DNA of 64,000 nucleotides, from positions 54,256-118,255 of the forward strand of contig NZ_JJMW01000013.1 of NCBI RefSeq assembly GCF_000714435.1. Direction: 5' to 3'. This document shows positions 26,848 through 35,467 of the stretch, piece by piece. Below the pieces are notes generated by a model, which searched no databases, was not told the DNA's origin, and saw nothing but the letters and a program-made list of their open reading frames with translations. Origin of the DNA: Exiguobacterium alkaliphilum 12/1. GTDB taxonomy: Bacteria; Bacillota; Bacilli; Exiguobacteriales; Exiguobacteriaceae. A program made the translations under genes and the position numbers. Position 1 is the first letter of the stretch. Each line of letters starts with the position of its first letter.

Positions 26848-27653
26848 CGATGCGAAATGCACTCGTATACACGCTGCTCGTCTTGAGCGCAGCGGTCATG
26901 CTGTTCCCGATCGGTTATGCGTTCTCCATCAGCCTCATGGACGGGAGCGAGGTGTTAAAAGGCAACCTCATCCCACAAGAACCGTCGCTCGCAAACTACG
27001 TCGCCGCTTTCGACCGGATCCCGCTATTGACGTATCTCGTCAACAGTCTCGTCGTCGCGCTCCTCGTCATGGTCGGGCAAGTCGTCTTGTCGAGCCTCGC
27101 CGCGTTCGCGTTCGTCTTCATCGACTTCAAAGGGAAAGCGCTCATCTTCATGCTGTTCCTCGCGACGATGATGGTGCCGTGGGAAGCGACGATGGTACCG
27201 AACTTCTTGACCGTGCAGTCGCTCGGCTGGCTCAACTCGGTGTGGGGGTTGTCGGTTCCGTTCTTCGCGCTCGCGTTCGGGACGTTCCTACTTCGACAAC
27301 AGTTCAAGACGATTCCGTACGAGATGTACGAGGCGTCCCAAATCGCTGGCATCAGCCGCTTCCGTTTCTTTTGGAACGTCGTCTTACCGGTCTCGAAGAC
27401 ACCGCTCGTCACGTTGTCGGTGTATAGCTTCTTGACGACATGGAACATGTACTTATGGCCGCTCCTCGTGACGAACACGGAGCAGGCGCGAACGGTGCAA
27501 ATCGGGATCAAACAGATGCAGTCGAACGAGATTGCCTCGGACTGGGGCGTCGTCATGGCGGCCGTCGTCATGATCATCATCCCGACACTACTACTTTTAT
27601 TCGCAGGACAAAAGCAACTGCAAGAAGGTTTGACGCAAGGCGCAATCAAATAA
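26844..27653 (+). CDS. ugpE: Glycerol-3-phosphate ABC transporter permease, UgpE-like
   Basis: 269-residue MalG/UgpE-type permease with about six helices. The EAA motif is YEMYEASQIAGISRFRFFWNVV (family: EAAxxDGAxxxxxFxxIxxP). ATG 26844 overlaps the previous stop; a longer frame from 26802 lies inside ugpA. C-terminal LFAGQKQLQEGLTQGAIK is the conserved tail of this class (FLQRYFVxGLTxGAVKG-like). Confidence 0.9.
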   Translation: MTMRNALVYTLLVLSAAVMLFPIGYAFSISLMDGSEVLKGNLIPQEPSLANYVAAFDRIPLLTYLVNSLVVALLVMVGQVVLSSLAAFAFVFIDFKGKALIFMLFLATMMVPWEATMVPNFLTVQSLGWLNSVWGLSVPFFALAFGTFLLRQQFKTIPYEMYEASQIAGISRFRFFWNVVLPVSKTPLVTLSVYSFLTTWNMYLWPLLVTNTEQARTVQIGIKQMQSNEIASDWGVVMAAVVMIIIPTLLLLFAGQKQLQEGLTQGAIK

Positions 27654-27668
27654 AAGGAGGAAGTTTAC

Positions 27669-28976
27669 ATGAAGAAAAAAGCATTATTCGCAGGGTTGGC
27701 CAGTTCGGTGTTATTGCTCGGGGCGTGTGGCAGCGAGGAGGCGGCGCCGGAAGCCTCGGCGACCGCAGACGGGAAGACGGAAGTCGTGTTCTGGCATGCG
27801 ATGAGCGGGGACTTAGAGACCGCGCTCAACAACCAAGTCGACGACTTCAACGCCTCACAAGACGACTATGAAGTGAAACCGATCTTCCAAGGGACGTATG
27901 AAGAGGCGCTCACGAAGTTCAACGCCGTCGCCGGTTCAGCGGACGCCCCGGCGATCATGCAGACGTTCGAGGTCGGAACGAAGTATATGATCGACACGAA
28001 CAAAATCACACCGGTCCAAGAGTTCATCGATAAAGAGAACTTCGACACGAGCGTCTGGGAAGAGAACATCTTGAGCTATTATCAAGTCGACGGCAAGCAG
28101 TACTCGATGCCGTTCAACTCGTCGACGCCGGTGCTCATCTACAACAAGGACGCGTTCAAAGAAGCCGGGCTCGACCCAGAGAAAGCGCCGCGCACGTATG
28201 ACGAATTGAAACAGGCGGCGAAAGCGCTGACGGGTGAAGGCCAGACCGGCTTCACAATCCTCAACTACGGCTGGTTCTTCGAACAGCTCGTCGCCGCACA
28301 GGGCGGGCTTTACGTCGACAACGACAACGGTCGCAGCGGTACTCCGACGAAAGCGGTGTTTGACGGGGAAGAGGGACAGAACGCCTTCAACTTGATTAAA
28401 GACATGTACGACGAGAAGACGTTCTTGAACGTCGGTCAAAACTGGGACGACATGCGTGCCGCCTTCCAGTCGGGCAACGTGGCCATGTACCTCGACTCGT
28501 CGGCCGGTGTAAGGACGGTCGTCGACAACGCACCGTTTGACGTCGGCGTGTCATACTTGCCGGTACCGAACGAGGCGGACCGCGAAGGTGTCGTCATCGG
28601 GGGCGCCTCGCTCTGGATGGGTGACGGCATCGCCGACGAGACGAAACAAGGTGCGTGGGAGTTCATGAAATTTGCCGCCTCGAAAGAAGCGCAGGCGAAA
28701 TGGCACGTCGAGACCGGCTACTTCGCCATCAACCCGGACGCCTACAACGAGCCGATTGTCGAAGACGTGTGGGCCGAGTACCCGCAGCTGAAAGTGACGG
28801 TCGATCAATTGAGCGAGACGAAGACGTCGCCGGCGACGCAAGGCGCGCTCATCTCGTCGTTCCCGCAGTCACGTCAAAGCGTCGTCAATGCGATGGAGAG
28901 TTTGTATCAAGGTGTGTCGGTCGAGGACGCGTTGAAGCGTGCGGCCGACGAGACGACTTCCACCTTGGGGCAATAA
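27669..28976 (+). CDS. ugpB: Glycerol-3-phosphate-binding lipoprotein, UgpB-like
   Basis: 435-residue extracellular solute-binding protein, anchored by a lipid on the Cys of SSVLLLGACGS (about residue 20). Conserved segments include TEVVFWHAMSGDLETALNNQ at the start of the mature domain, NSSTPVLIYNKDAFKEAGLDP in the middle and a C-terminal QSVVNAMESLYQG. These fit family 1 binding proteins of the UgpB kind. AAAGGAGGAAG precedes the ATG. The phosphodiesterase gene begins one base after its stop. Confidence 0.9.
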   Translation: MKKKALFAGLASSVLLLGACGSEEAAPEASATADGKTEVVFWHAMSGDLETALNNQVDDFNASQDDYEVKPIFQGTYEEALTKFNAVAGSADAPAIMQTFEVGTKYMIDTNKITPVQEFIDKENFDTSVWEENILSYYQVDGKQYSMPFNSSTPVLIYNKDAFKEAGLDPEKAPRTYDELKQAAKALTGEGQTGFTILNYGWFFEQLVAAQGGLYVDNDNGRSGTPTKAVFDGEEGQNAFNLIKDMYDEKTFLNVGQNWDDMRAAFQSGNVAMYLDSSAGVRTVVDNAPFDVGVSYLPVPNEADREGVVIGGASLWMGDGIADETKQGAWEFMKFAASKEAQAKWHVETGYFAINPDAYNEPIVEDVWAEYPQLKVTVDQLSETKTSPATQGALISSFPQSRQSVVNAMESLYQGVSVEDALKRAADETTSTLGQ

Positions 28977-28977
28977 G

Positions 28978-29658
28978 ATGCACCTGTACGCTCATCGCGG
29001 GTATAGCGCCAAGCATCCGGAAAATACGCTCCGCGCGTTCGAGGCGGCGCTTCCTTACGTCGACGGCATCGAGCTCGACGTGCAACGGACGAAAGACGGC
29101 CGCCTCGTCGTCATCCATGACGAGACGGTCGACCGGACGACGGACGGGAGCGGTTATGTGAAAGACATGACATTGAAACAAATTCGACAGCTTCGAAGCG
29201 AAGGGGAACGCATCCCGACACTCGAGGAAGTGTTCGCCCTCGTCGCGGCACATGACGTCACGGTGAACGTCGAGTTGAAAACGGGCCGGTTCGACTATTC
29301 AGGGATTGAGCAACTCGCCTGGCTCGCGACCGAAGAGTTCGGACTCGCCGACCGCGTCGTCTTCTCGTCGTTCAATCCGGACACGCTCGTCCGACTGCGC
29401 GACGTCGCACCCGAGGCGAGGATCGCCGTCTTGACGGGGGAAGGGCATCCCGACTTGGTCGGATTCGTCGAACGCATCAAAGCCGAGGCCGTCCACGCCC
29501 AGCCCGCGTTCGTCGGGACAGCGGACGCGGTGAAATTAAGCGAAAACGGGATCGTGACGCGGCTCTATACGATCAATGATCCGAACGAGCTCCCGGACAC
29601 GACCGAAGTTGACGCCATCATGACGGATGAAGTCGAACGGCTCGCGGTCATCCGATAA
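28978..29658 (+). CDS. glpQ: Glycerophosphodiester phosphodiesterase
   Basis: 226-residue cytoplasmic GDPD of the UgpQ/short GlpQ type that splits glycerophosphodiesters into an alcohol and glycerol 3-phosphate. The catalytic core is present: AHRGYSAKHPENTLRAFEAA, IELDVQRTKDGRLVVIHDE with Glu-Asp and His, and the DRTTDGSG loop, later NVELKTG. No signal peptide, so it acts on imported diesters. It is the last gene of the glpP-ugp operon and has only a weak ribosome site, one base after the ugpB stop, so translation is probably coupled. Confidence 0.92.
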   Translation: MHLYAHRGYSAKHPENTLRAFEAALPYVDGIELDVQRTKDGRLVVIHDETVDRTTDGSGYVKDMTLKQIRQLRSEGERIPTLEEVFALVAAHDVTVNVELKTGRFDYSGIEQLAWLATEEFGLADRVVFSSFNPDTLVRLRDVAPEARIAVLTGEGHPDLVGFVERIKAEAVHAQPAFVGTADAVKLSENGIVTRLYTINDPNELPDTTEVDAIMTDEVERLAVIR

Positions 29659-29663
29659 TGGTG

Positions 29664-29708
29664 AAAAGGAGGTCCGCTCATCGGGTTGCGATGAACAGAC
29701 CTCCTTTT
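29664..29708. terminator. Bidirectional terminator
   Basis: AAAAGGAGGTC-GCTCATCG / CGATGA-GACCTCCTTTT, between the ugp operon and the convergent GGDEF gene. Confidence 0.93.
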
Positions 29709-29710
29709 CG

Positions 29711-30793
29711 TTAGTTCGGAACGAGCATGTGTGCGTTGGCACGTCGCACCACCGTCCGATTTCGTCCTTTGTCTTTTGCTTCATAGAGTGCACTGTCAGC
29801 GATACTGCTCATCGACTCGACCGGCAAGGCGCTCCCGTGGGCGATGCCAATCGAGGTGCTGATTCGAATCGATGTCCCGTCCGACAGAACGAACGCCTCG
29901 ACCGCAATCCGTTCCCGAATCCGCTCGGCGACTTTGACCACTTTCTCGGGAGACAAGTCATAGATGAGGATGACGAACTCTTCGCCACCGATTCGTGCGA
30001 CCACGTCATGGGCCCGTGTCTCAACCTTCAACAGTTCGGCGAACCGTTTCAAGACGAGGTCGCCGTTCGGATGACCGTATGTATCGTTCACGTGTTTAAA
30101 GTGGTCGATATCGAGGGCGAGCACGTTATACGCTCGTCTCTCGGACACGAGCGATGTCGTCCGCTCCTCCCACATCCGGCGATTGAACAAACCGGTCAAA
30201 TGGTCGCGTTCGGCTGAATGTTTATACTCCTTGGAACGTCGCGTCATTTGTTCTAAGTCGATGGCGAGCAGGCTCGCGAGTGTCCCGACGAGCAGTCCGA
30301 CGACCCAGAACGTCAAGACAATTTCGACGTAAGCGGTGTTCCATCCGAGGTTAATGAGAATCGAGATCGAGGTGATGACGAGCGCCCAGACGTGTAACAG
30401 CATGCTTTGCAACAATAGGCGATGGACGTGCCGATGAATCCACCACATGCCGACGCCGATGACGAAGGTGGCGATGAATGCGACGACGGCCTGGTCGGTC
30501 AGTCCGAACAGAAAGCGGGTGCTTGCGATGATGACGGTCGCGATTAAGAGCGGGAAGCGGGCCCCGTAAAAGGCGAGCAGGACGAGCGGCAAATAGCGCA
30601 AGTCGACGCGTACTTCCTCGTTCGCTTGGACCGCGTTCATCATGAGGAACAGCCCGAGTCCCCCGGTCATTAGTCCGATTAAGAAGCCCCGGAATCGAAA
30701 GGACCCAAAGCGATCGGAATGATACAGTTTTGAAATCAAGTAGAAGCCTGTGAACGCCACGGAGGCGTTCAATAAAAGAGCGGTAAACGGCAA
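29711..30793 (-). CDS. Membrane diguanylate cyclase (GGDEF)
   Basis: 360-residue protein with about six membrane helices (residues 1-185; resembles the 5TMR-LYT sensor) and a C-terminal GGDEF domain (about 195-355). Active-site motifs are complete: DHLTGLFNRR, LALDIDHFKHVNDTYGHPNG and ARIGGEEFVIL, so it should make c-di-GMP from two GTP. No RxxD inhibitory site is obvious. The preferred start is TTG 30793, because AAAGGAAG lies seven bases before it; the longer frame to a GTG at 30817 would include that site. Confidence 0.88.
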   Translation of the reverse strand: MPFTALLLNASVAFTGFYLISKLYHSDRFGSFRFRGFLIGLMTGGLGLFLMMNAVQANEEVRVDLRYLPLVLLAFYGARFPLLIATVIIASTRFLFGLTDQAVVAFIATFVIGVGMWWIHRHVHRLLLQSMLLHVWALVITSISILINLGWNTAYVEIVLTFWVVGLLVGTLASLLAIDLEQMTRRSKEYKHSAERDHLTGLFNRRMWEERTTSLVSERRAYNVLALDIDHFKHVNDTYGHPNGDLVLKRFAELLKVETRAHDVVARIGGEEFVILIYDLSPEKVVKVAERIRERIAVEAFVLSDGTSIRISTSIGIAHGSALPVESMSSIADSALYEAKDKGRNRTVVRRANAHMLVPN

Positions 30794-30873
30794 AATGTCA
30801 CTTCCTTTGAAAAACACTATACTTAAAACGTAACAGACCGTTAAAAAATGTCAATTCTTAATCCGAAATAACG

Positions 30874-30908
30874 AAAAACAGGTGCGTCATCACACGGATG
30901 ACGCACCT
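30874..30908 (-). terminator. Terminator of the soluble kinase gene
   Basis: On the minus strand AGGTGCGTCAT / ATGACGCACCT with a seven-base loop, followed by TTTTTC. Confidence 0.9.
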
Positions 30909-30941
30909 GTCTCGGATTCAGTAGAAAATATTCTCTACAAT

Positions 30942-32021
30942 TTATTTCTCGTTCATCGCTTCCACATCAAGCGTATGCAGTTCGATGAAGCAAGTCGTTC
31001 CTTCTCCATAAACCGATTCGACATGGATGCTCCAACCGTGCGCTTCGACGATCTGTTTGCAAAACAAGAGACCGAGGTCAAAATCGTCAGACCCGCGACT
31101 GTCGAGGAGGTGTGGCAACAAGTGGGGCGGAATGCCGAGGCCTGGGTCGTGGACACTGAGGACAGCCGTACCTTCCACTCGTGTCAAACCGAGTCGAATC
31201 GTGCCCCCTTCCGGCGAGTGACGGATAGCGTTGCCGATCAAATTATGCAGTAGCTGCAAGAGGCGCTGCTCATCTGCTTTGATCACGAGCGGCTCGGCAA
31301 TCGACAGTGCAATCTCGTGAAACGGTGAGATGGTTTTATAGTGGGCGCACATCTTTTGGAGAATCGGGTCGAGCAAAAACGTCGTCACCGTCAAGTCGTC
31401 ATGCCTGGCTTGCTGTTGATAAGCGAGGAAGCTCGTGAGCAGATGCTCCAACCGTTCCGCTTCCCGGCGAACGACATGCAACAAATCTTTTGAGACAGGG
31501 TCGAGGTCACGATTGCGTGATAGCCGCTCCGTATAGCTAGAAATGAGTGTGATTGGATGTTGCACTTCGCGTGAAAAACCTGTCATAAACGCATCGTGTT
31601 GTTCTTTTTCAGTTACTTCATTCGTCATGTCACGCCAGACGATAAAGACGCCGGAACGTGGATGGACGAAGTGGAACGAGAGTGTGATGGCGCGGCCGTC
31701 GATTGGTAAGGTCTGTTCGCCATCATCGGCAGACGTCGAGCACGTCAAGTCCCAAAACGAGGTCGCCTGTTCACTCGAACAGCCGGACCGTAACAATGCT
31801 GATTGAATGTAGTCGGCGAGTGCCGTATGAGTCGGGAATGCAGTGGATTCGAGCGCGGGATAAAGTTGGTGCAAGCGGTCGTTCGCATAAAAGTGAAACT
31901 CGACCAAGTCGATATAACAAATCGCATCGATTGCTTGATTGATGAAAGGAAATATGGGAGATGGCCTGGTCGTTTCGGCATTTTGGTGCAAATCGTGTGA
32001 GGTAGGGCGATGTTCGGTCAT
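30942..32021 (-). CDS. Soluble histidine kinase with shortened ATP lid
   Basis: 359-residue protein without membrane segments: a PAS-like N-terminal domain (about 25-135, AIDAICYIDLVEFHFYANDRL), HisKA with SREVQHPITLISSY (His near 155) and an HATPase. The N box LLHNLIGNAIRHSPEGG and the DPGLGIP box are intact, but the usual F box and GTGLGL are reduced to LLDSRGSDDFDLGLLFCK, about ten residues shorter than in its paralogue at 33198-34358. It may still bind ATP, bind it weakly, or act as a phosphatase or binding partner. No adjacent response regulator. The ATG has a GAAAGGAG site before it. Confidence 0.82.
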   Translation of the reverse strand: MTEHRPTSHDLHQNAETTRPSPIFPFINQAIDAICYIDLVEFHFYANDRLHQLYPALESTAFPTHTALADYIQSALLRSGCSSEQATSFWDLTCSTSADDGEQTLPIDGRAITLSFHFVHPRSGVFIVWRDMTNEVTEKEQHDAFMTGFSREVQHPITLISSYTERLSRNRDLDPVSKDLLHVVRREAERLEHLLTSFLAYQQQARHDDLTVTTFLLDPILQKMCAHYKTISPFHEIALSIAEPLVIKADEQRLLQLLHNLIGNAIRHSPEGGTIRLGLTRVEGTAVLSVHDPGLGIPPHLLPHLLDSRGSDDFDLGLLFCKQIVEAHGWSIHVESVYGEGTTCFIELHTLDVEAMNEK

Positions 32022-32250
32022 CGTGCAGTCTCCTTTCCATCAAATATGTAGGTGAGACATGACGTGGTTCAGGTCAGTCGGTTTCTGTCTTTATGTGTAG
32101 GCACATCAGGTTTATTCATTATAGCGTCTAGTCCTAACGTCATGTTAGTTCGATTCAATCGGATACTTGCCTAATCCGCTCAACGTGTTCGTGAAGAATG
32201 TCCACATCTATGAACGATGCAGTATACTAATAAAAATGATGTAAGGGAGC

Positions 32251-33156
32251 GTGACGTTCATCGAACCGTCAATTCAAGAAATGATTGATATCGTCCAGCG
32301 CGGGATCGCAGGTGATGGGATTCATCATATGGAAGTACCGTCATTATATTTTATCCATCAGTCTGTCGTGTCTGACCCCATCTCTCGGGTGAACAAACCG
32401 TCCTACTGTCTCGTGCTCCAAGGTGAGAAAGAAGTGTTGCTCGGTGATGAGAAACTGATATACCAAGGGGGGAACAGCGTCGTCGCCTCGGTCGATTTAC
32501 CGGTCATCGGCCAAGTGACTGAGGCGACAGCAGAGACACCGTACATCGCCATCATGGTCGAATTCACGCTAGACGACTTAGTTGACGCAATCGGTCACCC
32601 GACCGATCGGTTCGTTGACGGGGAAATCGAGCGTCGAGGATTGTTCGTCGGTGAGAGTGATGACGCATTGCGTGATGTGACGCTGCGATTGACGAAACTC
32701 GTCGAGCAACCTGAGCATATTGCCACACTCGCCCCGCTCTATAAAAAAGAGCTGCTCTATTTATTGTCACAAGGCCCGTTCGGCGATGTGTTGACGCATC
32801 TATCGTCTGAAGGCAGTCGAGCGTTCCAAATCAAGGGTGTGATTGACTACATCATGGGCAACTTCACCAAAGTATTGCGCAATGAAGAGCTCGCCCAAGT
32901 TGGAAACATGAGCGTCTCGTCTCTCCATCGGCACTTCAAAGAAGTGACGACGTTGAGTCCGCTCCAGTATCAAAAGCAGCTGCGTCTGCAAGAAGCGCGG
33001 CGCTTGCTCTTGATGCAGTCGGCCGATATCGGAGAAGCGGCGTTTCAAGTCGGCTATGAAAGTCCGTCGCAATTCAGCCGAGAATACGCCCGCTTGTTCG
33101 GAATGTCGCCTCGTGCGGACATCCGTCACCAACGTACGGGGACATCGAGCGAATAA
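32251..33156 (+). CDS. AraC-family transcriptional regulator
   Basis: 301-residue regulator with an AraC_N (cupin-like) N-terminal domain (about 20-170, SRVNKPSYCLVLQGEKEVLL) and two C-terminal helix-turn-helix motifs (FTKVLRNEELAQVGNMSVSS and ADIGEAAFQVGYESPSQFSR). Ligand and targets unknown; the neighbours are two related kinases. The start is uncertain: GTG 32251 is very close to its GGGAG site, and the next in-frame ATG is 32281. A TATACT -10 at 32223-32228 has no good -35. The 32022-32222 stretch otherwise shows nothing I recognise. Confidence 0.88.
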   Translation: MTFIEPSIQEMIDIVQRGIAGDGIHHMEVPSLYFIHQSVVSDPISRVNKPSYCLVLQGEKEVLLGDEKLIYQGGNSVVASVDLPVIGQVTEATAETPYIAIMVEFTLDDLVDAIGHPTDRFVDGEIERRGLFVGESDDALRDVTLRLTKLVEQPEHIATLAPLYKKELLYLLSQGPFGDVLTHLSSEGSRAFQIKGVIDYIMGNFTKVLRNEELAQVGNMSVSSLHRHFKEVTTLSPLQYQKQLRLQEARRLLLMQSADIGEAAFQVGYESPSQFSREYARLFGMSPRADIRHQRTGTSSE

Positions 33157-33170
33157 AAGGAAGACACAGG

Positions 33171-33199
33171 AAAGGGATGTGGCCGCGCCGCATCCCTTT
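33171..33199. terminator. Bidirectional terminator
   Basis: AAAGGGATG / CATCCCTTT with a ten-base loop, between the AraC gene and the convergent kinase; it includes the kinase stop codon. Confidence 0.85.
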
Positions 33200-34358
33200 A
33201 GTCGTGCACTGGTTGATTCGTCGCAATGGGCGAATACAGGTAAATCGCGAACGTCGTCCCTTCCCCGTAAACCGAATCGGCATGGATGCCCCAACCGTGC
33301 GCCTCGGCGATCCGCTTACAGATGCGCAGGCCGAGCCCGGTCCCTTTAATCGGACGGTGGGCGTCGGAGTCGACACGGTAATACTCGTCAAAGATATACG
33401 GCAGCGCCTCCTCCGGGATGCCGATACCAGAATCTTTAACGGATAAGACGAGCGTCCCGTCCTCATCGGTGACCGAGACGTCAATCGTCCCACCGTTCGG
33501 AGAATATTTGATGGCGTTGCCGACCAAATTGTGGACGAGTTGGAGCAGCTTGTCTTGGTCGGCCTCGATTGTGGCCGACTCAGGCGTCGACAGCGTCACA
33601 CGATGGTTGGCCGACGTCGCGTCATAGCTCGAGACGATGGATTCGAGCAGTCGCGACAAATCAATCGGTTGCCGCGTCAACAGTTCTTCGGAATACGAGA
33701 CGCGCTGATAGTCGAGGAAGTTGTCGACGAGCCGTTCGAGCCGCTCGGCCTCTTGTTTCACGAGCGTGAGCATGGCGTGCGTCTTCTCGTCGTCGGTGTG
33801 CCGATACATGAGCAGCTCGGCGTAGCCGTTGATGGCTGTGAGCGGCGTCCGGAAGTCGTGTGACAGCTCGGCGAGGAAGGCGTCCTTTTGTTCCTCGAAC
33901 AGAATCGTCTCCGTCTCGTCACGCCACATGATGAAGACACCGCGCGGCGTGTTCGTGAAGTTGAAGATGAGTTGAATCACCCGTTCCCCGAGATGAAGGC
34001 GGTGGGCGTCCATGTTCGGGCAACCGAGGAAGCGGTTGTCGAGCATCTCTTGCCAGACCGGGGCGATTGCGTCAAGGTCAGCCCCGTTCTCTTCGAAGCG
34101 CGCGAAAAAGAAGGCGGTGAGCGCCGTAACGTCCTCGAAACGGCGGGTGACCATCGCTGGGCACATCGCGCGCAACTCTTCGTTCGAATAGAGGTGGTTG
34201 CGGGTGAAGTCGATATAACAGATCGCGTCTTGCGCCTCTTCGACGATCGAAGCAATCGGGAAACTGTGGGGCGGCCGGGTGCGTTTGGCGGAGAGTGGTC
34301 GTTTTCCTCCATTTCGGTGATGGTGCCGACGCGACGGATAGAACTGCTTACGTTCCAT
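33198..34358 (-). CDS. Soluble histidine kinase (complete catalytic core)
   Basis: 386-residue paralogue of the kinase at 30942-32021: same PAS-like domain (IVEEAQDAICYIDFTRNHLY), HisKA with LAELSHDFRTPLTAINGY (His near 167) and a full HATPase: LVHNLVGNAIKYSPNGG, DSGIGIP, IFDEYYRVD and KGTGLGLRICKRI. The N-terminus is basic and His-rich (RRHHHRNGGKR). No membrane segment and no cognate regulator nearby. ATG 34358 is chosen by AAAGGAGG seven bases upstream. Both copies end with a similar HGW-I-H-A/V-ESVYGEGTT stretch, showing recent duplication. Confidence 0.9.
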   Translation of the reverse strand: MERKQFYPSRRHHHRNGGKRPLSAKRTRPPHSFPIASIVEEAQDAICYIDFTRNHLYSNEELRAMCPAMVTRRFEDVTALTAFFFARFEENGADLDAIAPVWQEMLDNRFLGCPNMDAHRLHLGERVIQLIFNFTNTPRGVFIMWRDETETILFEEQKDAFLAELSHDFRTPLTAINGYAELLMYRHTDDEKTHAMLTLVKQEAERLERLVDNFLDYQRVSYSEELLTRQPIDLSRLLESIVSSYDATSANHRVTLSTPESATIEADQDKLLQLVHNLVGNAIKYSPNGGTIDVSVTDEDGTLVLSVKDSGIGIPEEALPYIFDEYYRVDSDAHRPIKGTGLGLRICKRIAEAHGWGIHADSVYGEGTTFAIYLYSPIATNQPVHD

Positions 34359-34520
34359 AAGCGAACCTCCTTTCACTCTTGTTAACTCTGTCACATATAT
34401 GAAGACGAAACGTCCGTTTGAAAATAGTTATCTTTTGATTTCCATTATACGTCAATGAAGCCAAAACCAATAGTCACAATAAAGTACCAATCAATTTCGG
34501 CTTCAATCCGGGACGAATTG

Positions 34521-34551
34521 AAAAACCCTCCATCCGATGCGGGATGGAGGG
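34521..34551 (-). terminator. Terminator of the M23 peptidase gene
   Basis: CCCTCCATCC / GGATGGAGGG with a six-base loop; on the minus strand it is followed by TTTTT. Confidence 0.9.
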
Positions 34552-34557
34552 GAGGTG

Positions 34558-35274
34558 TCAAAAGAAGTTATACGGATTGAGGCTACTCGCCGGTGCGCTA
34601 CTGCTGTAGACGTATGGCGATTTATGTACTTCGAAGTGAAGATGGTTACCAAACGAGTTGCCGGTGTTGCCGACCGTGCCGATGGTCGCGCCGCGTAAGA
34701 CCGTCTGGCCTTGAACGACGTTCAAGCGATCGAGGTGGGCGTAAACGGTCGTGTACGACTGGCCGTTCAATTGATGCGTGATCATGATGTGGTTCCCGTA
34801 GGCGCCGGCGTTGCGGGCGACGATGACTTGTCCGCCAGACGCGGCGATGACCGGAGTGCCTTTCGCTGCTGCGAGGTCAATCCCATTATGGAACGTGTAG
34901 CCGTAAATGCCGCTCGCCGGACCATACTTTTGCGTCAACGTGCCTTTCGTCGGCATGAGGAGCTTCGTCGTCGACGACGTTTGAAGCGTCGTGCTCGCGT
35001 ATGGTTTGATGAATGCACTCGAGACGTAGCGGGACGTGCCGTTGAAGTTGATTTTCGTCCACGAGGCCGTCGTGTGTTGCGCTGAAAACGTTTGACCGAG
35101 CTTGGCCGTGCCGACGATCGGATACGCCGTACTCGGGCCCGATCGGACGTTCAAGATGTTCGTCGTCACTTCGGCTTTGTAATAGGTCGACGCTTCGACC
35201 GGTGTCGAGACAGGGGTGAGAAGGCCGACGGTGAGTAGCGCGCTTAATGCAATTGTCATTAATTTCTTTTTCAT
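34558..35274 (-). CDS. Secreted SH3-domain M23 endopeptidase
   Basis: 238-residue exported cell-wall protein: Sec signal peptide (1-29, ending PVEAS), an SH3b domain (about 30-90, NILNVRSGPSTAYPIVGTAK) and a C-terminal LytM/M23 peptidase domain. The zinc ligands are seen in YTFHNGIDLAA (His, Asp) and in HLHFEVHKSP (His-x-His), plus the AHLDRL motif. It likely cuts peptidoglycan cross-bridges. ATG 35274 begins MKKKLMTIALS; the GAAGGGA site is a little far (12 bases). The very AT-rich 35275-35400 upstream region holds a TGATAA-N8-TTATCA inverted repeat. Confidence 0.88.
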   Translation of the reverse strand: MKKKLMTIALSALLTVGLLTPVSTPVEASTYYKAEVTTNILNVRSGPSTAYPIVGTAKLGQTFSAQHTTASWTKINFNGTSRYVSSAFIKPYASTTLQTSSTTKLLMPTKGTLTQKYGPASGIYGYTFHNGIDLAAAKGTPVIAASGGQVIVARNAGAYGNHIMITHQLNGQSYTTVYAHLDRLNVVQGQTVLRGATIGTVGNTGNSFGNHLHFEVHKSPYVYSSSAPASSLNPYNFF

Positions 35275-35402
35275 TTTTATGTAAATCCCTTCGATGTGAG
35301 AAAGTGGTATATGCGACATAACGAACCTGATAATTTAAATTTTATCATCAAAAATATATTTTAATATTTCATTTATATTTCAAAAAAATATATTGACATT
35401 CT

Positions 35403-35436
35403 AAAAGCGAGCTTGCCCAAATTGGGCAAGCTCGCT
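35403..35436 (-). terminator. Terminator of the oxidase-ydhK operon
   Basis: AGCGAGCTTGCCCAA / TTGGGCAAGCTCGCT with a one-base loop; minus-strand T-run follows. Confidence 0.92.
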
Positions 35437-35467
35437 GTGAACGTTCCATATGAAGGTGGTTGTTTCT

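Noticed and set aside
35328..35347. TGATAA-N8-TTATCA repeat read as a Fur box upstream of the M23 peptidase
   Set aside because: The centre and spacing do not match the 7-1-7 Fur box; the region is simply very AT-rich.
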